A stretch of 64,000 nucleotides of DNA from Calycina herbarum (GCA_001414485.1 LLEY01000037.1:62001-126000), one strand, 5' to 3'; shown: positions 13,227 to 24,478, counted from the stretch's first letter. Notes: generated by a model from the sequence alone, not told the origin. Numbers and translations are program-made.

Positions 13227-14303
13227 GTTGTTTGTATAAGTGGGAACAAGATCGAATGTTCTAGGGAGGTGAGTGATGAAGAGAGTGAAACAAAAATAGT
13301 TTAGGGTGGCGAGGGATTTTTAGAAGGGGTCGCAAATTTGTCGCAGTGACTTCAGTGTAAGTGAATCAACCTTCTTGGTTAGAAATTGATGTTGGTAATT
13401 TTTCCACTTGCTTAAGATGTTCTGAGGTGTCTCGACTGATTTTCTTGTTAAGAGTGAATCTGAGGCTCATTTGTTTAATTGGTGTCGCTATCGTTCTTGA
13501 GGACGCTCTTACAATCTAGAATGATAAACGACGTCGCTTTACCTAAACAATGCTTATCTGAAAAGAGTTTACTAGAAGCTCTAGGAAAGCCGAATTAGAT
13601 ATATAGACTTACTGAGAATGATTACCTATTAGAAAAATTAGTTGTCTTATATATTCTTATAAATTACATCTTATGATTTTTTTTTTTTTGTAGTTTCTTA
13701 ATCTATAAGTATATATAAGGCTATGACTTAAACCCTTAAACAAAACTCTTCTTAGCTTCTCTTACTATTATATCTTTTAAATTTATTTATCCTAGACTAT
13801 CTTAAATCTTTAAAGAAGATTAGAATGAAAACCAAACGAAAACGAAACAAGACTCGGCAGTAGGTATATAGTAGGAAGTTTTAATTTTGGATTACAGAAT
13901 AACTTTCAAGTTTGCTTCTTGAGAATAATCGTACAAATTTCATATTCTAAGAGGTTTTCTTATCTTGTTATATACCTTAAAACAAATTACATGTAATATT
14001 CTAGTCTAAATTCTATGACTAGATTTTGTTTATTAAAGATCGCAGCTTATGTTTTGTTTTAAATGATAGAACGTTAATCTCACAAGTAAGTCTCATTCTC
14101 AACTTTCAAGTCACCTTTCAATTACTGTTCTTCTGTAAAGTATACTTACTCGTTTAGTACTACTGGGAAATGAGAAACTGACCCCATTTAATTACCTTAA
14201 GCGAGCAGCTTTCATGAGAAGAGAAGATATCGGAGAAAATACAACCACTTCATAAATAACCAAGTTTTCCATCATGTAGCTCAGCAAAAGTCAAAACATA
14301 TCA

Positions 14304-14368
14304 GTTGAGCTCGTAGGGATTTGAATCCTACTCTTTGATTCTTAAACAAACATTCCAGTGAGCTCAAC
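14304..14368 (-). other. tRNA-like relic (weak)
   Basis: On the minus strand a 7-base stem (gttgagc with gctcaac) closes a 65-base unit that contains a T-arm-like stretch (tagga, ttcaaat, cccta), with one mismatch at the loop. Just upstream, gagc-cctggttga-gctc could form a D-arm, but it overlaps the outer stem. No good anticodon arm can be drawn. It may be a tRNA-derived remnant or chance. Confidence 0.2.
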
Positions 14369-16666
14369 CAGGCTCGCATATCGGCCCCTTGTTTTTGGCT
14401 TTGTTTTCTGAAGGAAAAAGATGGAAATTTAGGTGAAGGATTTTTGGTCTCCAAAGCCACTCGCCTTCCTACATAGCTTCTTATGAGGATATCGTGGAGA
14501 GGATTGAGTTTGGTGAAGCATATTTTCAAGAACAGCAGTGTCGTTTAGAGTGGGTCTTTTCTCTCTCCCCGGGCCACCTAACTCTTAAATCTCGTCACGT
14601 GAAACCACCTCTTTGCCTTTATGGGTCTCAATTTTATACTAGACCTTCCTTCATTTCTTTATATTTGAAACACAGCTTATACCACTTCTAATTATCCAAG
14701 TAAAAGTTTCGAGGCCAGCTTACAGTGACTTAACTTTTCATATCACGTGATCATGGGGGTTTGGCATGTAATATCTGGCCACGTGACTGGCAGATAGTCA
14801 TTTTGGGTGAACTTTTGCGTTACGCAGACTAATAGCTGGCAATATAACAGGCCCGGGAATGGTTTGAATCAAATTCGTAAATGAAGCGCACCCTTTGGAA
14901 AAAACATCATTCAGATAAGAAGAGGATCGTGTTCAAAAGTTTTCTGCATAGCGAACTCGATCCCTCAACTGTCTAGAACTAGCACTGTTGTTGTGGTGGG
15001 CTTGGGAGGTATGGCCCTCCTTGGCCGTTACTCCCCGCGATTCGTTTTTGATGACAATCATACAAGGAGAGGGCGAGGGGAGGGGGCGCTTATACTCATA
15101 CTCTCTGGAGTGGTCAGAGTCGTGCCTTCCCTTCTTACTCTCGTCGTGGTAGCGCCACGTCAGTGTCAAGTTGAGAGGGGAGGAGCGACTTTGCCCATCA
15201 ACACGTCGCACCAGCCACAACAACCACCAGACAATCTCAGTAAATCCCCTACTTTGGGCTACTCTTTGGTATCGAATTAGTAACGAGAGCTTGGGTCGTA
15301 CAGCAACAACCTCCGATCGGGTATGCTCCTCACGACACCACGAATAATTCATACGAAGGCCTGCACCAACAATTCTGCATGCAATCTAGACGAGATGCAA
15401 CATAACTTCTCTTCACGGCGTTTTCTGGTAGACGAGGAGCGTTCTACGCCGCTGGGGAAGTCGTCGTGTCATCAGCCACAAATCTGTGTACGAACCAACC
15501 ACCTGTTTTTTTTTATGGTTTTGGATCGAGTTAAAGTCTATGTTATGAAAGTTTTGGTTATTTGTGCTGTTATCTTGCCTGTTTAGATTTACCATTTTGC
15601 CATTTGCACTGTTGTTCCTGCTTAAAGTGCTTTGGTCCGGACCTTCAAGTTCTAGCAAGTCCTTAGGGCGGTGTGGTTTCGGAGTGGAAAACTGGGATAT
15701 TTTTTTCGGGCATGGCCGTTCATCGTTTTACCACGTGTGAATGGGCCATGCTCTTAATCTGACCCGGTTTGAACTGCTTCGATGACCTGCATCAATTTGA
15801 TGGGATGGTTCCTACTGGGCTAGAACCCGGTTCTTCAGCCGGTCCCATTTTGACTTGCATCTCTGTAGGTTGGTTACTCGCTACCAAACTCGTAAAGCCT
15901 GATCCAGAAGAAGCTGCTATGTAGTGGCACCAACTTCGGGCTATGCCTCTGATATGTTGCCGTAGAGTAACAGATAATCGCTCAATGGAGGCAGGTACAT
16001 CGCATTCGTTACTCTATGATGCAGTAGAATTGAAAATGGAGAGAGTAGATTGGCCTGAACCATGCAGCTCTCGCCATATTTTCCTTTGCAGTAGCCCTTT
16101 TAGGAAGTCCGTCAGAACAATTTTGATAAAGTGCGCATACGGCACGGCCCGACATGTAAAGCTCGATATCTGGATGCAAGCGCTTCTTTTATTAGCATTT
16201 TGAAGTAATCCTGAAGACTGAAAATACGAGTCGGATAGGAGAAGTCTCTTTCTCCAGCAGAAATCACCACACTTATTTCATACGATTTAGTTTTTCCGGG
16301 TCGTCAGGCCATTCTTAGCGTAAGTTTTTTTAAGCCTCCCAATTCAATTTTTTCCGTCACAGAAACATGGATAAGGCCGGGTTTTAAAGAGGTTGTGTAA
16401 ATACTATCCAGATCCAAGGAAAGTGGGATGATACTTCTCAAAACAGAAGCCGAGCAAGTGAGGCTCACCGCATTACCATCGCTAAGCTTATGCTACGTCA
16501 TGAGAAGTATCCGGACAGTCCTACTCGTGGATTCTGCGAAAGGCGTCTGTGAGGATTGTGCCAGCTAGTAGAAGGGAACGCTGTTAGTCAACTAAGTAAC
16601 TACGCTAGTTCTCGTCTCTATAGAGTCTAACCTCCAAGATATCCTCCTATTTTGAAGCCTAAGAGG

Positions 16667-16674
16667 TATATAAG
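16667..16674 (+). promoter_or_regulatory. TATA box of the 16.8-kb secreted protein
   Basis: The sequence tatataag lies 120 bases upstream of the start codon at 16794, followed by a CT/CA-rich leader as is usual for highly expressed fungal secreted-protein genes. Confidence 0.6.
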
Positions 16675-16793
16675 TCAGTGTCTTCCATCACACATTATTA
16701 TTTCTTCCTCACCTCATTCACATACACCACTTCATCCGAATACTGATCGACACTTTATAAATTCAAAGACTAAACTTTATACCAACCTCCAAC

Positions 16794-17214
16794 ATGCAAC
16801 TCTCTACCATCTTCATTGGCACTGCTTTGGCCGCCACTGTATTTGCTGCACCAGCCCCCCGCAACGCCCCAGATGGTATCCTCAACATCTACTCGGATGG
16901 AGGTTGCGTGCGTGGTACTGAGTGTAGCCGCGACTTTCTGGTTCGAACTGTGGATGGATGCACTGCTGTTCCTACAGGATGCAACGCTGCGCTCAAGTTG
17001 ATTACTCTTAATAACAATTGCACTCGTAAGAGTTTCTTCTAAACTCGTCGCCAACTCATTCCTATATCTAACTCATAAATTAGTCACTATCTACACTGAT
17101 GCAGCATGTACTTCGTTGAACGCCATCGCCATCGATAACACGAGTGTTGGCCAATGCGAGAATCCCAGTGCTACTTTGGGAGTTGGTTCTTTGGAGGTTG
17201 TTTGCACTGTTTAA
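16794..17214 (+). CDS. Small secreted cysteine-rich protein (SSP1)
   Basis: Two exons, 16794-17025 and 17084-17214, encode 120 residues. The N-terminus MQLSTIFIGTALAATVFA is a typical signal peptide, with cleavage likely after an Ala near residue 19. The mature part has eight cysteines, enough for four disulfides, in spacing GGC, TEC, DGC, TGC, NNC, AAC, GQC and VVC. The intron is phase 1 and falls inside NNNCT/LTIYTDAAC; the 28.8-kb secreted protein has an intron at the matching place. The product is probably exported to the cell exterior. I do not recognise a named family; an effector-like or surface role is possible but unproven. Confidence 0.82.
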
Positions 17215-17957
17215 ATGGTCTCTCGCATCTGCAAATTTCTGGATTCGTTAAAGTAGTTTGATTTAAAGGTTTGTTGGAAAATTGGGGATTCATAAAGGGC
17301 AGACGAGGTGTTGGTGTTTTTGGTTTTGTTCTTAAGTTGGGCTTTTGAGGGGAAGGGTTATCCAACATACCTTTCCAGGCTCATAACCAGTTGCTTCTTT
17401 AGTTTCTGAATTGAACTTTGAGTTGCGGATTTTTCAATGATTTGTACTCTCTTTTACAGCGCTGTTGTGTTTGCATAACTGCCTTCTTGGTGAGATTTTT
17501 CTTTTTATATACATAAGAAGTGATATCTGACACTTTATGCTGTATATAGTTTCTGAAGTCCCACAGCGATTTACTGTGATATGTTTTCTAGAATATCCAG
17601 CAAAAACCAGTGAGGGATGAGATATAAGTAATCTTTCGCTGCCCTCTCTTCCACTTCTTGTTCAGTTCTCCACTCCTGCTTCTATGGAGAACTTATTCAA
17701 ACGTTATTGCCACTCCTTTACTCTTCAAAATAGTCTTCTAATCGTCTTTCTAACGAAAATGCTATGGCTTATGTTGTTGTTCTAGTTGCGGTTACTACAA
17801 TATCCTTCTGTTCTTCCTTCGGCATACCTAAGGTGAATTTGAGTTTGAAAAGAAAAGTCAAGGCCTGAAAACTTCCTAGTTTGTTAGTGAATCTGACTAT
17901 GTTGGGCTCCTTCAGAAATTTTGCCCCACATCCAAAAAGCTTTTAATCCCCAAGCTG
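17215..17957. other. Intergenic, no gene seen
   Basis: This contains the 3' flank of SSP1 and the upstream region of the F-box-like gene. No supported open frame or RNA gene is visible. Confidence 0.5.
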
Positions 17958-19583
17958 ATGGACTTGTCCCACTCTCACAACACCACACAACAACACAAAG
18001 CAAGAATCGCAGGAGCAACGATCAACTTCACAACTTGCGACCAAGGAACGACACCCCTCTGTTTGTGTATCTCCATCAACCGACAACCACCTCCCACTTC
18101 AATGGAGCGCAGCATACACCAGCAAGACATGTCAGAAGACCATGAAATAGGAAAACTACACGATGTGCTAGAACTCTCTGAAACGTCGGGAACATCAGCA
18201 ATCTCACAGCCAGTTGAGCCAGATTCAGTTGACCAACTAGTGGCCAAGCCCTTCCGATTCCTTGACCTCCCTAGGGAGCTTAGAGATCTGATATGCAAAG
18301 AACTTGTCCAAGTCAAACTTACTTCCAACGAAAGCAGAGCAAAAGGCCACGGAGATTGGAAACAACGAAGCATGTACGGCGATCATCGACGTGGCTACCC
18401 CCACCTCCAAATACTACGCCTTAGCAGGAAGGTACATGCGGAAGCGAGATACGTGTTTCTGCAGGAGAATTTGTTTATCAGATTTGTTACTACCATGTCC
18501 TTGGCAGAGATAGAGCAGTTATTCAAAGGAATGCAGTTCTGCGCCCAGGGAGAGAAGAGCCTGAATTTCAAAGGAGTTGTGGCAGATTGTTCAGCCATCA
18601 ACACGGATATTCAAGAGACAGGCATTCAAAGGTTGCTTGATGGGAGACCCGTTAATGTGCCTATCTTTCAATGCATTATTCCCTTTAGCCAGTTGCCCTT
18701 GCTTTGCAGGCACATTCTTCGGGTTGCACGGGAGACGCCAAACTATCACAAGAAATTTCACCACGCCGTAACTCTGCAGGACCCGTATGCAAATTCAACT
18801 GAGGGGGGCAGCACCGATTCGCTTGTTCCTCGATCATTCTACTCTACCAAGGTCCAGAAAAAACTGCTCACCGAATTTCGCTGCGCTTTCAAAGAACTCT
18901 TCCCAAAATTTGAAGTCCACGGAAACGTATCTGGAGCACTTAGGGACGCCACTATCGCCGATATTACAGTTGTCAGACACCGAAATCCTATGAAAGTTCT
19001 AGCATCGTTAGACTCAATCAAAGAACGAAGCAAGAAGCTGTATCGAGAAAAACACTACAAGCAAGGCCGTAGCGCATACAGAGAGCTGGAATTTGAGATC
19101 AAGAAAATGCACGAAACATTCATAGGAGATGAAGTAGCAAAGGTCGGAGGGCTGAATTTCCGGAACGAGCTTGCGAAAATGAGATTTGAAAATCTTCTGC
19201 GGAATGTCAAGTACTTGATAAAGGCAATGCAAGAGGAGATTGAAACCCTTGACGCTTTTGACCGGGCAACATCTGCGACTCTTGAGGACTCCATTACTAC
19301 AACTTGGAAATATTCACACAGGTTAGCTGACAATGTCAATGGTAGTACCTGGTTTCCACCGATCCAACAGGGGTCAAAGCTGGCTTTTTTGTCAGCAGTC
19401 GGCTATAGGCTCAAAGGACAAGCCAAAGACAATGAAGCGCATGAGAAGATGCTCTTAGGAATTGCCGAGAGGTACATAGTCAAGGCGCAAGGTTTGGCGG
19501 CGGGTGATTTGGCAATCGAGGCTGAGTACGAATTGATCGCTGCGTGGAAGCTTAAGGTGGAGGAGAGAATTAGTCGGCAGTAG
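17958..19583 (+). CDS. F-box-like fungal hypothetical protein
   Basis: A single-exon gene of 541 residues if the first ATG is used. ATGs at 18102 (MERSIHQQ) and 18129 (MSEDHE) are equally plausible starts because the first 48 residues are low in information. Residues 99-117 (FRFLDLPRELRDLICKELV) resemble an F-box or the related fungal 2EXR-type helix, followed by LQILRLSRKVHAEARYVFLQENLFI, a pattern common in this large fungal family. The rest is an unrecognised, mainly helical region. If it is an F-box protein it would link a target to an SCF ubiquitin ligase; this is inference. A broken copy of its C-terminal half lies 0.7 kb downstream. Confidence 0.8.
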   Translation: MDLSHSHNTTQQHKARIAGATINFTTCDQGTTPLCLCISINRQPPPTSMERSIHQQDMSEDHEIGKLHDVLELSETSGTSAISQPVEPDSVDQLVAKPFRFLDLPRELRDLICKELVQVKLTSNESRAKGHGDWKQRSMYGDHRRGYPHLQILRLSRKVHAEARYVFLQENLFIRFVTTMSLAEIEQLFKGMQFCAQGEKSLNFKGVVADCSAINTDIQETGIQRLLDGRPVNVPIFQCIIPFSQLPLLCRHILRVARETPNYHKKFHHAVTLQDPYANSTEGGSTDSLVPRSFYSTKVQKKLLTEFRCAFKELFPKFEVHGNVSGALRDATIADITVVRHRNPMKVLASLDSIKERSKKLYREKHYKQGRSAYRELEFEIKKMHETFIGDEVAKVGGLNFRNELAKMRFENLLRNVKYLIKAMQEEIETLDAFDRATSATLEDSITTTWKYSHRLADNVNGSTWFPPIQQGSKLAFLSAVGYRLKGQAKDNEAHEKMLLGIAERYIVKAQGLAAGDLAIEAEYELIAAWKLKVEERISRQ

Positions 19584-20246
19584 ACAGCTGGTAGTTAGTC
19601 GCTTTTATTTAGTGTGGCACATGTGAGTGAAACTTTTGTAGCTAGGTGCTTAGTGCTTGCGGTCGCACTGATCTGATCGGTAGATAAGATTTTATTTTGT
19701 AATAAATCACAATTCGCCTACCTATAGAGTAAGATTCACACTTCGCTTGATGTGAAGAATAAGAGGTTTTATAACGCTATATCTAATCCCTAAAGAAAAG
19801 CTCTCTCACTCCAAATCAATCTCAAAAGTGGTATTCTGTTTTAGCATAGCTCTGACCTCTCGAATAAATTGGAGAAGCAGTAATGGAGTCTTCAACCTCT
19901 GATTGATTGTGTCTCTTGTCCTTCTCTTGCAGTATATAATTCCCCATTTCGATCTTGCTTCCTGGCTCTCGAAGCTCCTGTTATGTGATTCTCATTCCTT
20001 TCTATGTTAATATAGGAAATGAGGGAAGAGGAGGTAAAAAGTGAAGGTTAGAAGTAGACAAAGGATGCTATTAGCTTTTCAATCACTGAAAACTCATCGA
20101 AGGAGAAAACAAGAGAAAGCTTAGGTAGATAGTAGACATCCTTTAGGTGGATTTAAATTTAGCGGGAGCAAATTTTAACCGTCGTTGTTAGTTTCATTTA
20201 GAACTCCAAGTATTTAATCACCAAGCCAACAGAGCTGTCTCTTCTC
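19584..20246. other. Intergenic between gene and broken copy
   Basis: AT-rich spacer between the F-box-like gene and its decayed paralog. I see no trace of the F-box half of the paralog in any frame, so that half appears to have been lost or never copied. Confidence 0.5.
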
Positions 20247-21169
20247 TTGCAACAGAAAATTAAAAATACAGACCAGTTACCAGAGGAGTTACCAGAGGCA
20301 AGAGGAGAAAACCCCAACATCAGCCTACGTCAACGATCATTTTACTCTCAAAAGCTACAAGAGAAACTTCTTTCCGAATTTCGGTATCACTTTAGTGAAA
20401 GACTACCAAACTTTCGTGTTGACGGGAACGTCTTAGAACAACTCAAGTGCGCTACCGTCTCTGATATCACTGTTGTTAAGCAACGAGATCCCGCTAGCGT
20501 ACTTGCCTCCTTACAAGCCCAAAAACTATAAATTAAGCGTTTGTATTGTGAAAAGAAGTATAAGAACGCTTATGTGGAACTTCGAACCTTGGAGCACAAC
20601 ATTGAAGAACTGAATCACAGCTTTGTGGGGGAAACCGTAGCAAGACCGGGAGGGTCAGTCTACCAAATTCGACTCGCGGAACTTCAATTCATAAATCTGA
20701 TAAGTGCCCTAAAATACCTACTACGACTAGTCGAAGGAAACCAACTCCAAAAGCCCGGTCTATTTGGTAATTATGTTCTGTTTCGCGAGATGTCTAGCCG
20801 GACATGGAAACTATTCAACGACAGATTTGACATCCTGCCAATAGTACTCCAGAGAGGAGCAAAATTTCTCTGAGAGAGGCTGTTTTACATCGGACCGCGG
20901 GACAAACCATGCAGGATGAATTGAAGTTGGAAGAGGCGGCATTAAATCGCGCTCTTGATGCAATAAAATGGGCGGTGCGAAATTCACCACCAGGCAATTT
21001 AGCGATTGAGGCCGAACATGATGTGATAACTGCCTGGGGAGTTGATTTGGCTGAGAGAAAAATCTTGCTGGATACCGCCCCAATGATTCCCGCGTTATGT
21101 AAAATGAACAAAATGAACAAAATGAACAAAATGAACAAAGTGGATAAATATTTTTCAATGGGTAGTTGA
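20247..21169 (+). pseudogene. Truncated, broken paralog of the F-box-like gene
   Basis: The translated pieces align with the C-terminal half of the gene at 17958-19583: RSFYSQKLQEKLLSEFRYHF against RSFYSTKVQKKLLTEFRCAF, FRVDGNVLEQLKCATVSDIT against FEVHGNVSGALRDATIADIT, and NLAIEAEHDVITAW against DLAIEAEYELIAAW. The N-terminal F-box-like half is absent. An in-frame TAA at 20529-20531 interrupts the reading frame in the linker after VLASLQAQKL, and a frameshift near 20866-20873 moves the last part into another frame. Near the end a 9-base unit aaaatgaac is repeated four times (from 21101), adding a KMN repeat not found in the parent. It is most likely a dead tandem duplicate. Confidence 0.85.
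21101..21136 (+). repeat. 9-base tandem repeat aaaatgaac x4
   Basis: Four perfect head-to-tail units lie in the terminal part of the broken paralog. They keep the frame and encode repeated KMN. Confidence 0.85.
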
Positions 21170-21532
21170 GAGCGAATCATCTTAGAATAGATTTTATTCA
21201 CACATGAAGCAAGACCCCACAATTCAATTGATGTGAATAATAATATACTTACCCCCTCTGTAAATTAATCACAAAGCACTGGTCCGCCACCCGTTCCATC
21301 TCTCTCAAAAGAAGCGAAGAACCACGAGACCCAATAACAAAGAGAATCAAGTCAGCCACCAGTAGGCAATCGACAACAAAAATATTTCAGTACTTTCAAA
21401 CATGCACAAAGAGCACCCTTTAACAATGGTATTGTACAGAAAGAAGGAACAGATGACTTGTTTTTCGATTAGAATCCTTAAAAGTCACTCCCGTCTAACC
21501 CTCCGCAGAAACAATCCACTCAAACATAAATC
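21170..21532. other. Intergenic, no gene seen
   Basis: Short spacer upstream of the SprT-like gene; no coding or RNA signal. A stretch near 21190-21240 (ttgatgtgaata) resembles the 3' flank of the parent F-box-like gene near 19745, suggesting that the duplication included some 3' flank. Confidence 0.4.
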
Positions 21533-22447
21533 ATGGAAAAGCTCAGGAGAGTTATGACGGCTCTTAACTTAGCGCCCAAAGAAAATTTCCGGATTGCGTC
21601 AGATGGCGCCAAAATTTATGATTGCCGAGAAAGGAGTGTGGAAGATGTACTCAAAAACAAGCCCTCACATCGCCGAATCCTCAAGGATTGGGGAAGAAAC
21701 ACTCTCCCTCCTCTCAACAAATTTTCCTATTGTGCATTAGAGCTATGTGATTTCTTGACTCTTCCCCATCACACATACAAGCTTACCACAAAGGACAAAA
21801 GTATGCTTTCTTCACCAATCCCCAAAGTTGCTACGAACGAGGAGTTGGAGGCACTCCTCTTCTCTTGGTTTGAACTTTTCAACCGCTGGCTTTTCGGAAA
21901 TACCCTTAGTAGTACAACTCTAGTTGTTGAGAGTCCTTCTTCGCAAAAGGTAATGGGCTTAGGGCGAATTGCAACAGGATTAGGAAATTACACACAAGAG
22001 ACCAACACAATAGCTGTTGTAGCTTATGATGAAGTGGCGTTTAAAGAACTAAAAGAACTACTTGGGGATAAGTTTTTAGGAAGTTCTGAGGAGCTTAAAC
22101 TTGGTACCCTGTTGCACGGGATGGTCAACGCTTTCATCAGTCAGTATTCGTGCCAATTGTCTTGCTGCAATATTGTTGGTCATCCTTCATTGGGTGGTTC
22201 TGGGAGTTCAGGTCACGGTCCAGCTTGGGCTGATAGCGTAACATATTTGGCGGAGATCCTGAGACAAACTGTAGAATGGCAGGTAGAGGTAGGCCTTAAA
22301 ACCAACGTACGAAAATCCATGGCTCTAGACCGTTTTCAGCCTAGCAAAAAGCAACTGGAGCGCTGGGGACTAGATGCTAAAGTATGGGGTCACATCGACA
22401 ATTGGGATTACCAACGAAAATTAATCCTGCAGCGTACAACTGTGTAA
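21533..22447 (+). CDS. SprT-like domain protein with lost catalytic motif
   Basis: A single exon of 304 residues. The segment LGTLLHGMVNAFISQYSC (residues 190-207) followed by GHPSLGGSGSSGHGPAWADSV (216-236) matches the layout of fungal SprT-like metalloprotease-fold proteins, where HExxH lies in a helix and a third zinc His sits in GHGxxW. Here the motif is H195-G196-M197-V198-N199: the catalytic Glu is Gly and the second His is Asn, while the third ligand (H228) is kept. By family knowledge such a protein cannot work as a zinc protease, so a binding or regulatory role, or early decay, is likely. The reading frame is intact over its whole length. It may have one or two more residues at its start, since no upstream in-frame ATG was checked beyond 21533. 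Confidence 0.72.
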   Translation: MEKLRRVMTALNLAPKENFRIASDGAKIYDCRERSVEDVLKNKPSHRRILKDWGRNTLPPLNKFSYCALELCDFLTLPHHTYKLTTKDKSMLSSPIPKVATNEELEALLFSWFELFNRWLFGNTLSSTTLVVESPSSQKVMGLGRIATGLGNYTQETNTIAVVAYDEVAFKELKELLGDKFLGSSEELKLGTLLHGMVNAFISQYSCQLSCCNIVGHPSLGGSGSSGHGPAWADSVTYLAEILRQTVEWQVEVGLKTNVRKSMALDRFQPSKKQLERWGLDAKVWGHIDNWDYQRKLILQRTTV

Positions 22448-22635
22448 TTCTCTTATCGCAGACATCAAACAAAGAGATATTAAGCGAACGTTATTGTGAC
22501 AAAGCGATGAATGGAAGTCTGGGTTCTTTCAATGAGAAAACGTTATTAACACGCCTCCTAAACACATACTTGAATTGAAATCTTTAAATAAACACCTTCC
22601 ACACATACACAACCAAACCCAAAACCTCAATCAAT

Positions 22636-23004
22636 ATGAACTTCCTCAAATCCAAGTCCAAGAAATCTAGCAAATCTCAGTCCACCGCAACTTCACCCAC
22701 CTCTTCTTCTCGCCAGCCACAAACCCAAATTCAAAGCCAACGTGCTCCCACCCCCAGCACAAACCACCCCCAAGAGCGCTTCTTTCGCTGCTGCAAATGC
22801 CGCAAAGACACCGTCGTCCCAACAAATGAAATCAATCTCGGTACCTTTTCATGTAGTGGGGCAGATTGTGATCATAACTATTGTAGACCTGCTACCTGGG
22901 GTGCACCAGGCTGTGAGGTTTTCTATCGAAGGAAAATTGTCGAGGCCCAGCTGACTGCTGCTGAGGAAGAAGAGAGAATGTGGGGAGAGGAGTGGACTGG
23001 TTAG
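22636..23004 (+). CDS. Small protein with Cys/His cluster (hypothetical)
   Basis: One exon of 122 residues. The first 50 residues are Ser/Gln/Pro/Lys-rich and probably disordered. From about residue 50 the segment ERFFRCCKCRKDTVV, then GTFSCSGADCDHNYC, carries CCxC and CxxxxCxHxxC spacing that could bind zinc; similar short fungal proteins with FFRCCxCRxDxVVPxNExNLG exist, without known function. A leader rich in ca/ct precedes the ATG. I infer a small intracellular zinc-binding protein and nothing more. Confidence 0.68.
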   Translation: MNFLKSKSKKSSKSQSTATSPTSSSRQPQTQIQSQRAPTPSTNHPQERFFRCCKCRKDTVVPTNEINLGTFSCSGADCDHNYCRPATWGAPGCEVFYRRKIVEAQLTAAEEEERMWGEEWTG

Positions 23005-23197
23005 GTGAGGGGGAGGTGGGAAAGGGCTTTGGAGATGGCGAAGATGGGAGTAAGTGGCAGTGAGAATAATAAGAAATTGCACTTGATAAAAAAAAAGAAT
23101 CAAACACCTCGTTGCTGGTAATCTAATGTCTAAATATATAATCTGAACATGTGAACTAATCTTTCCTGGGAGTTATAAGTCCCACCCCTTCAGCCCT

Positions 23198-24478
23198 TCA
23201 TTTTCCGAAGCAGTTGGCGTAGTAAACCACACTGGCAACCCAATCCGAGAACACCCCTCGCACGCCAACTTCTCGGATCATAACATCAAGTGCCACCATA
23301 GCATCCCCATCTTTCTTGATTGCCGAACTAACAGTTTGATAATAATACTCCTTCGTGGCAGCAACATCTCTCAAAAGCCCACTGCGTTCAAAACTCCAAA
23401 CCACAATGTCAAGTCCGAGTCTTTTGGCCTCAAGTGCATACTTGGAAGGAACAATTTTGTTATTCGCATCTGTGGTAAGAATACCGTTGATAGCGGGAGC
23501 AACCGTTCTGATACCATTCTTCTTGTAAACAGTGAGGTTTGCAACCGCAGCATCATATCCTGCAGGATTAATAACCGGCTCATCCAAGAACAGAGCTTGT
23601 TTTCCAAAAGCAGGCTCGGCCTTCAACCAGTAGTATAAATCATCGACCAAGAAACTTTGGGGGAAGACTCGGTGGGCTGAGATTCCAGCTTCTTTATACT
23701 CGTCGATCATTTGTTGAGCGTAGACTTCTTGGGTATAGTTTGATGATGGATCTGGAAAGGGCATGGAGACAAGTGGGGTCTTGAGTTCAGGTGTGAATTT
23801 GAGATCCATTGAGTCGACGAGTTGGATGTATTCTTTATGTGTGAGGACGGAGCCACAGGTACTGTAGAGATCCGTTCTCCAAGTCGGTGTTCCAGCAATG
23901 TATTCAGCGGCTGTTGTGGCCTTAGGGTTGGAGCCATCCATCTTTCCGCAAAGACTTTTGAATTCTAATTCGGTGATATCTGATGTACAGCAGTTTGCAC
24001 TCGCTGCGGTACCATTCGCGGCTGGCTTGAAGTTCTGAGTACATTTTGCTGCTAGAGTGGGGATCGCTAGGATGTTGGTGGTGGTGTGTAGATCGCACTG
24101 CGAGTGTCGACAAACGAGTTTCTTGTCTTTTGTGAATGAGACATCACACTCTAATATACCGGCGCCCATCCGAGCTGCTGCCGTCAAGGATTCTCTGGTT
24201 TCTTCCGGGAACTGTAATGGAGCGCCTCTGTGTCCAATTGCCATCTCGGTTGTGTGAAAAGGACCTTCAGAACAAGATTCGAGCTTCGTTTTCAATGGGC
24301 TGTCGTCCATATCGTTGATAAGATAGTATGGGCGAGGGCCCAATTGGGCATTGATGGCATTGTTGTGGCCATTGTGATCATTCCACCGCCAATTCCGACC
24401 TTCCACTGGGGCAGATTGGGGTAGAGCAGCAGCCAGGCTTCCCACAGCCAAAGGAAATATTAAATTGAAAGAATGCAT
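23198..24478 (-). CDS. Secreted glycerophosphodiester phosphodiesterase family protein
   Basis: A single-exon gene of 426 residues with a signal peptide ([19 protein letters not shown]). GDPD enzymes hydrolyse glycerophosphodiesters to an alcohol and glycerol 3-phosphate. The TIM-barrel signature is clear: G82-H83-R84-G85 with PEE (91-93), E110-C-D112, and R124-H125, which match the catalytic His, metal-binding acidic and second His positions. Other barrel strands are seen in FTPELKTPL and [12 protein letters not shown]. Several NxT sites and paired cysteines agree with export. It probably frees phosphate or glycerol from phospholipid head groups outside the cell or at the wall. A TATA box sits about 125 bases upstream. 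Confidence 0.92.
   Translation of the reverse strand: MHSFNLIFPLAVGSLAAALPQSAPVEGRNWRWNDHNGHNNAINAQLGPRPYYLINDMDDSPLKTKLESCSEGPFHTTEMAIGHRGAPLQFPEETRESLTAAARMGAGILECDVSFTKDKKLVCRHSQCDLHTTTNILAIPTLAAKCTQNFKPAANGTAASANCCTSDITELEFKSLCGKMDGSNPKATTAAEYIAGTPTWRTDLYSTCGSVLTHKEYIQLVDSMDLKFTPELKTPLVSMPFPDPSSNYTQEVYAQQMIDEYKEAGISAHRVFPQSFLVDDLYYWLKAEPAFGKQALFLDEPVINPAGYDAAVANLTVYKKNGIRTVAPAINGILTTDANNKIVPSKYALEAKRLGLDIVVWSFERSGLLRDVAATKEYYYQTVSSAIKKDGDAMVALDVMIREVGVRGVFSDWVASVVYYANCFGK

Larger units (their letters stand above)
13227..16793. other. Long intergenic region with AT-rich core
   Basis: About 3.6 kb. From roughly 13560 to 14060 the sequence is AT-rich with a T13 run near 13678-13691 and looks like an old decayed repeat, though no element can be named. 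A tRNA-like fold at 14304-14368 is listed separately. The remaining open frames are short and unconvincing. Confidence 0.5.

Noticed and set aside
14933..15352. 139-codon minus-strand frame
   Set aside because: Composition looks random, overlapped by a plus-strand frame, and no domain can be seen.
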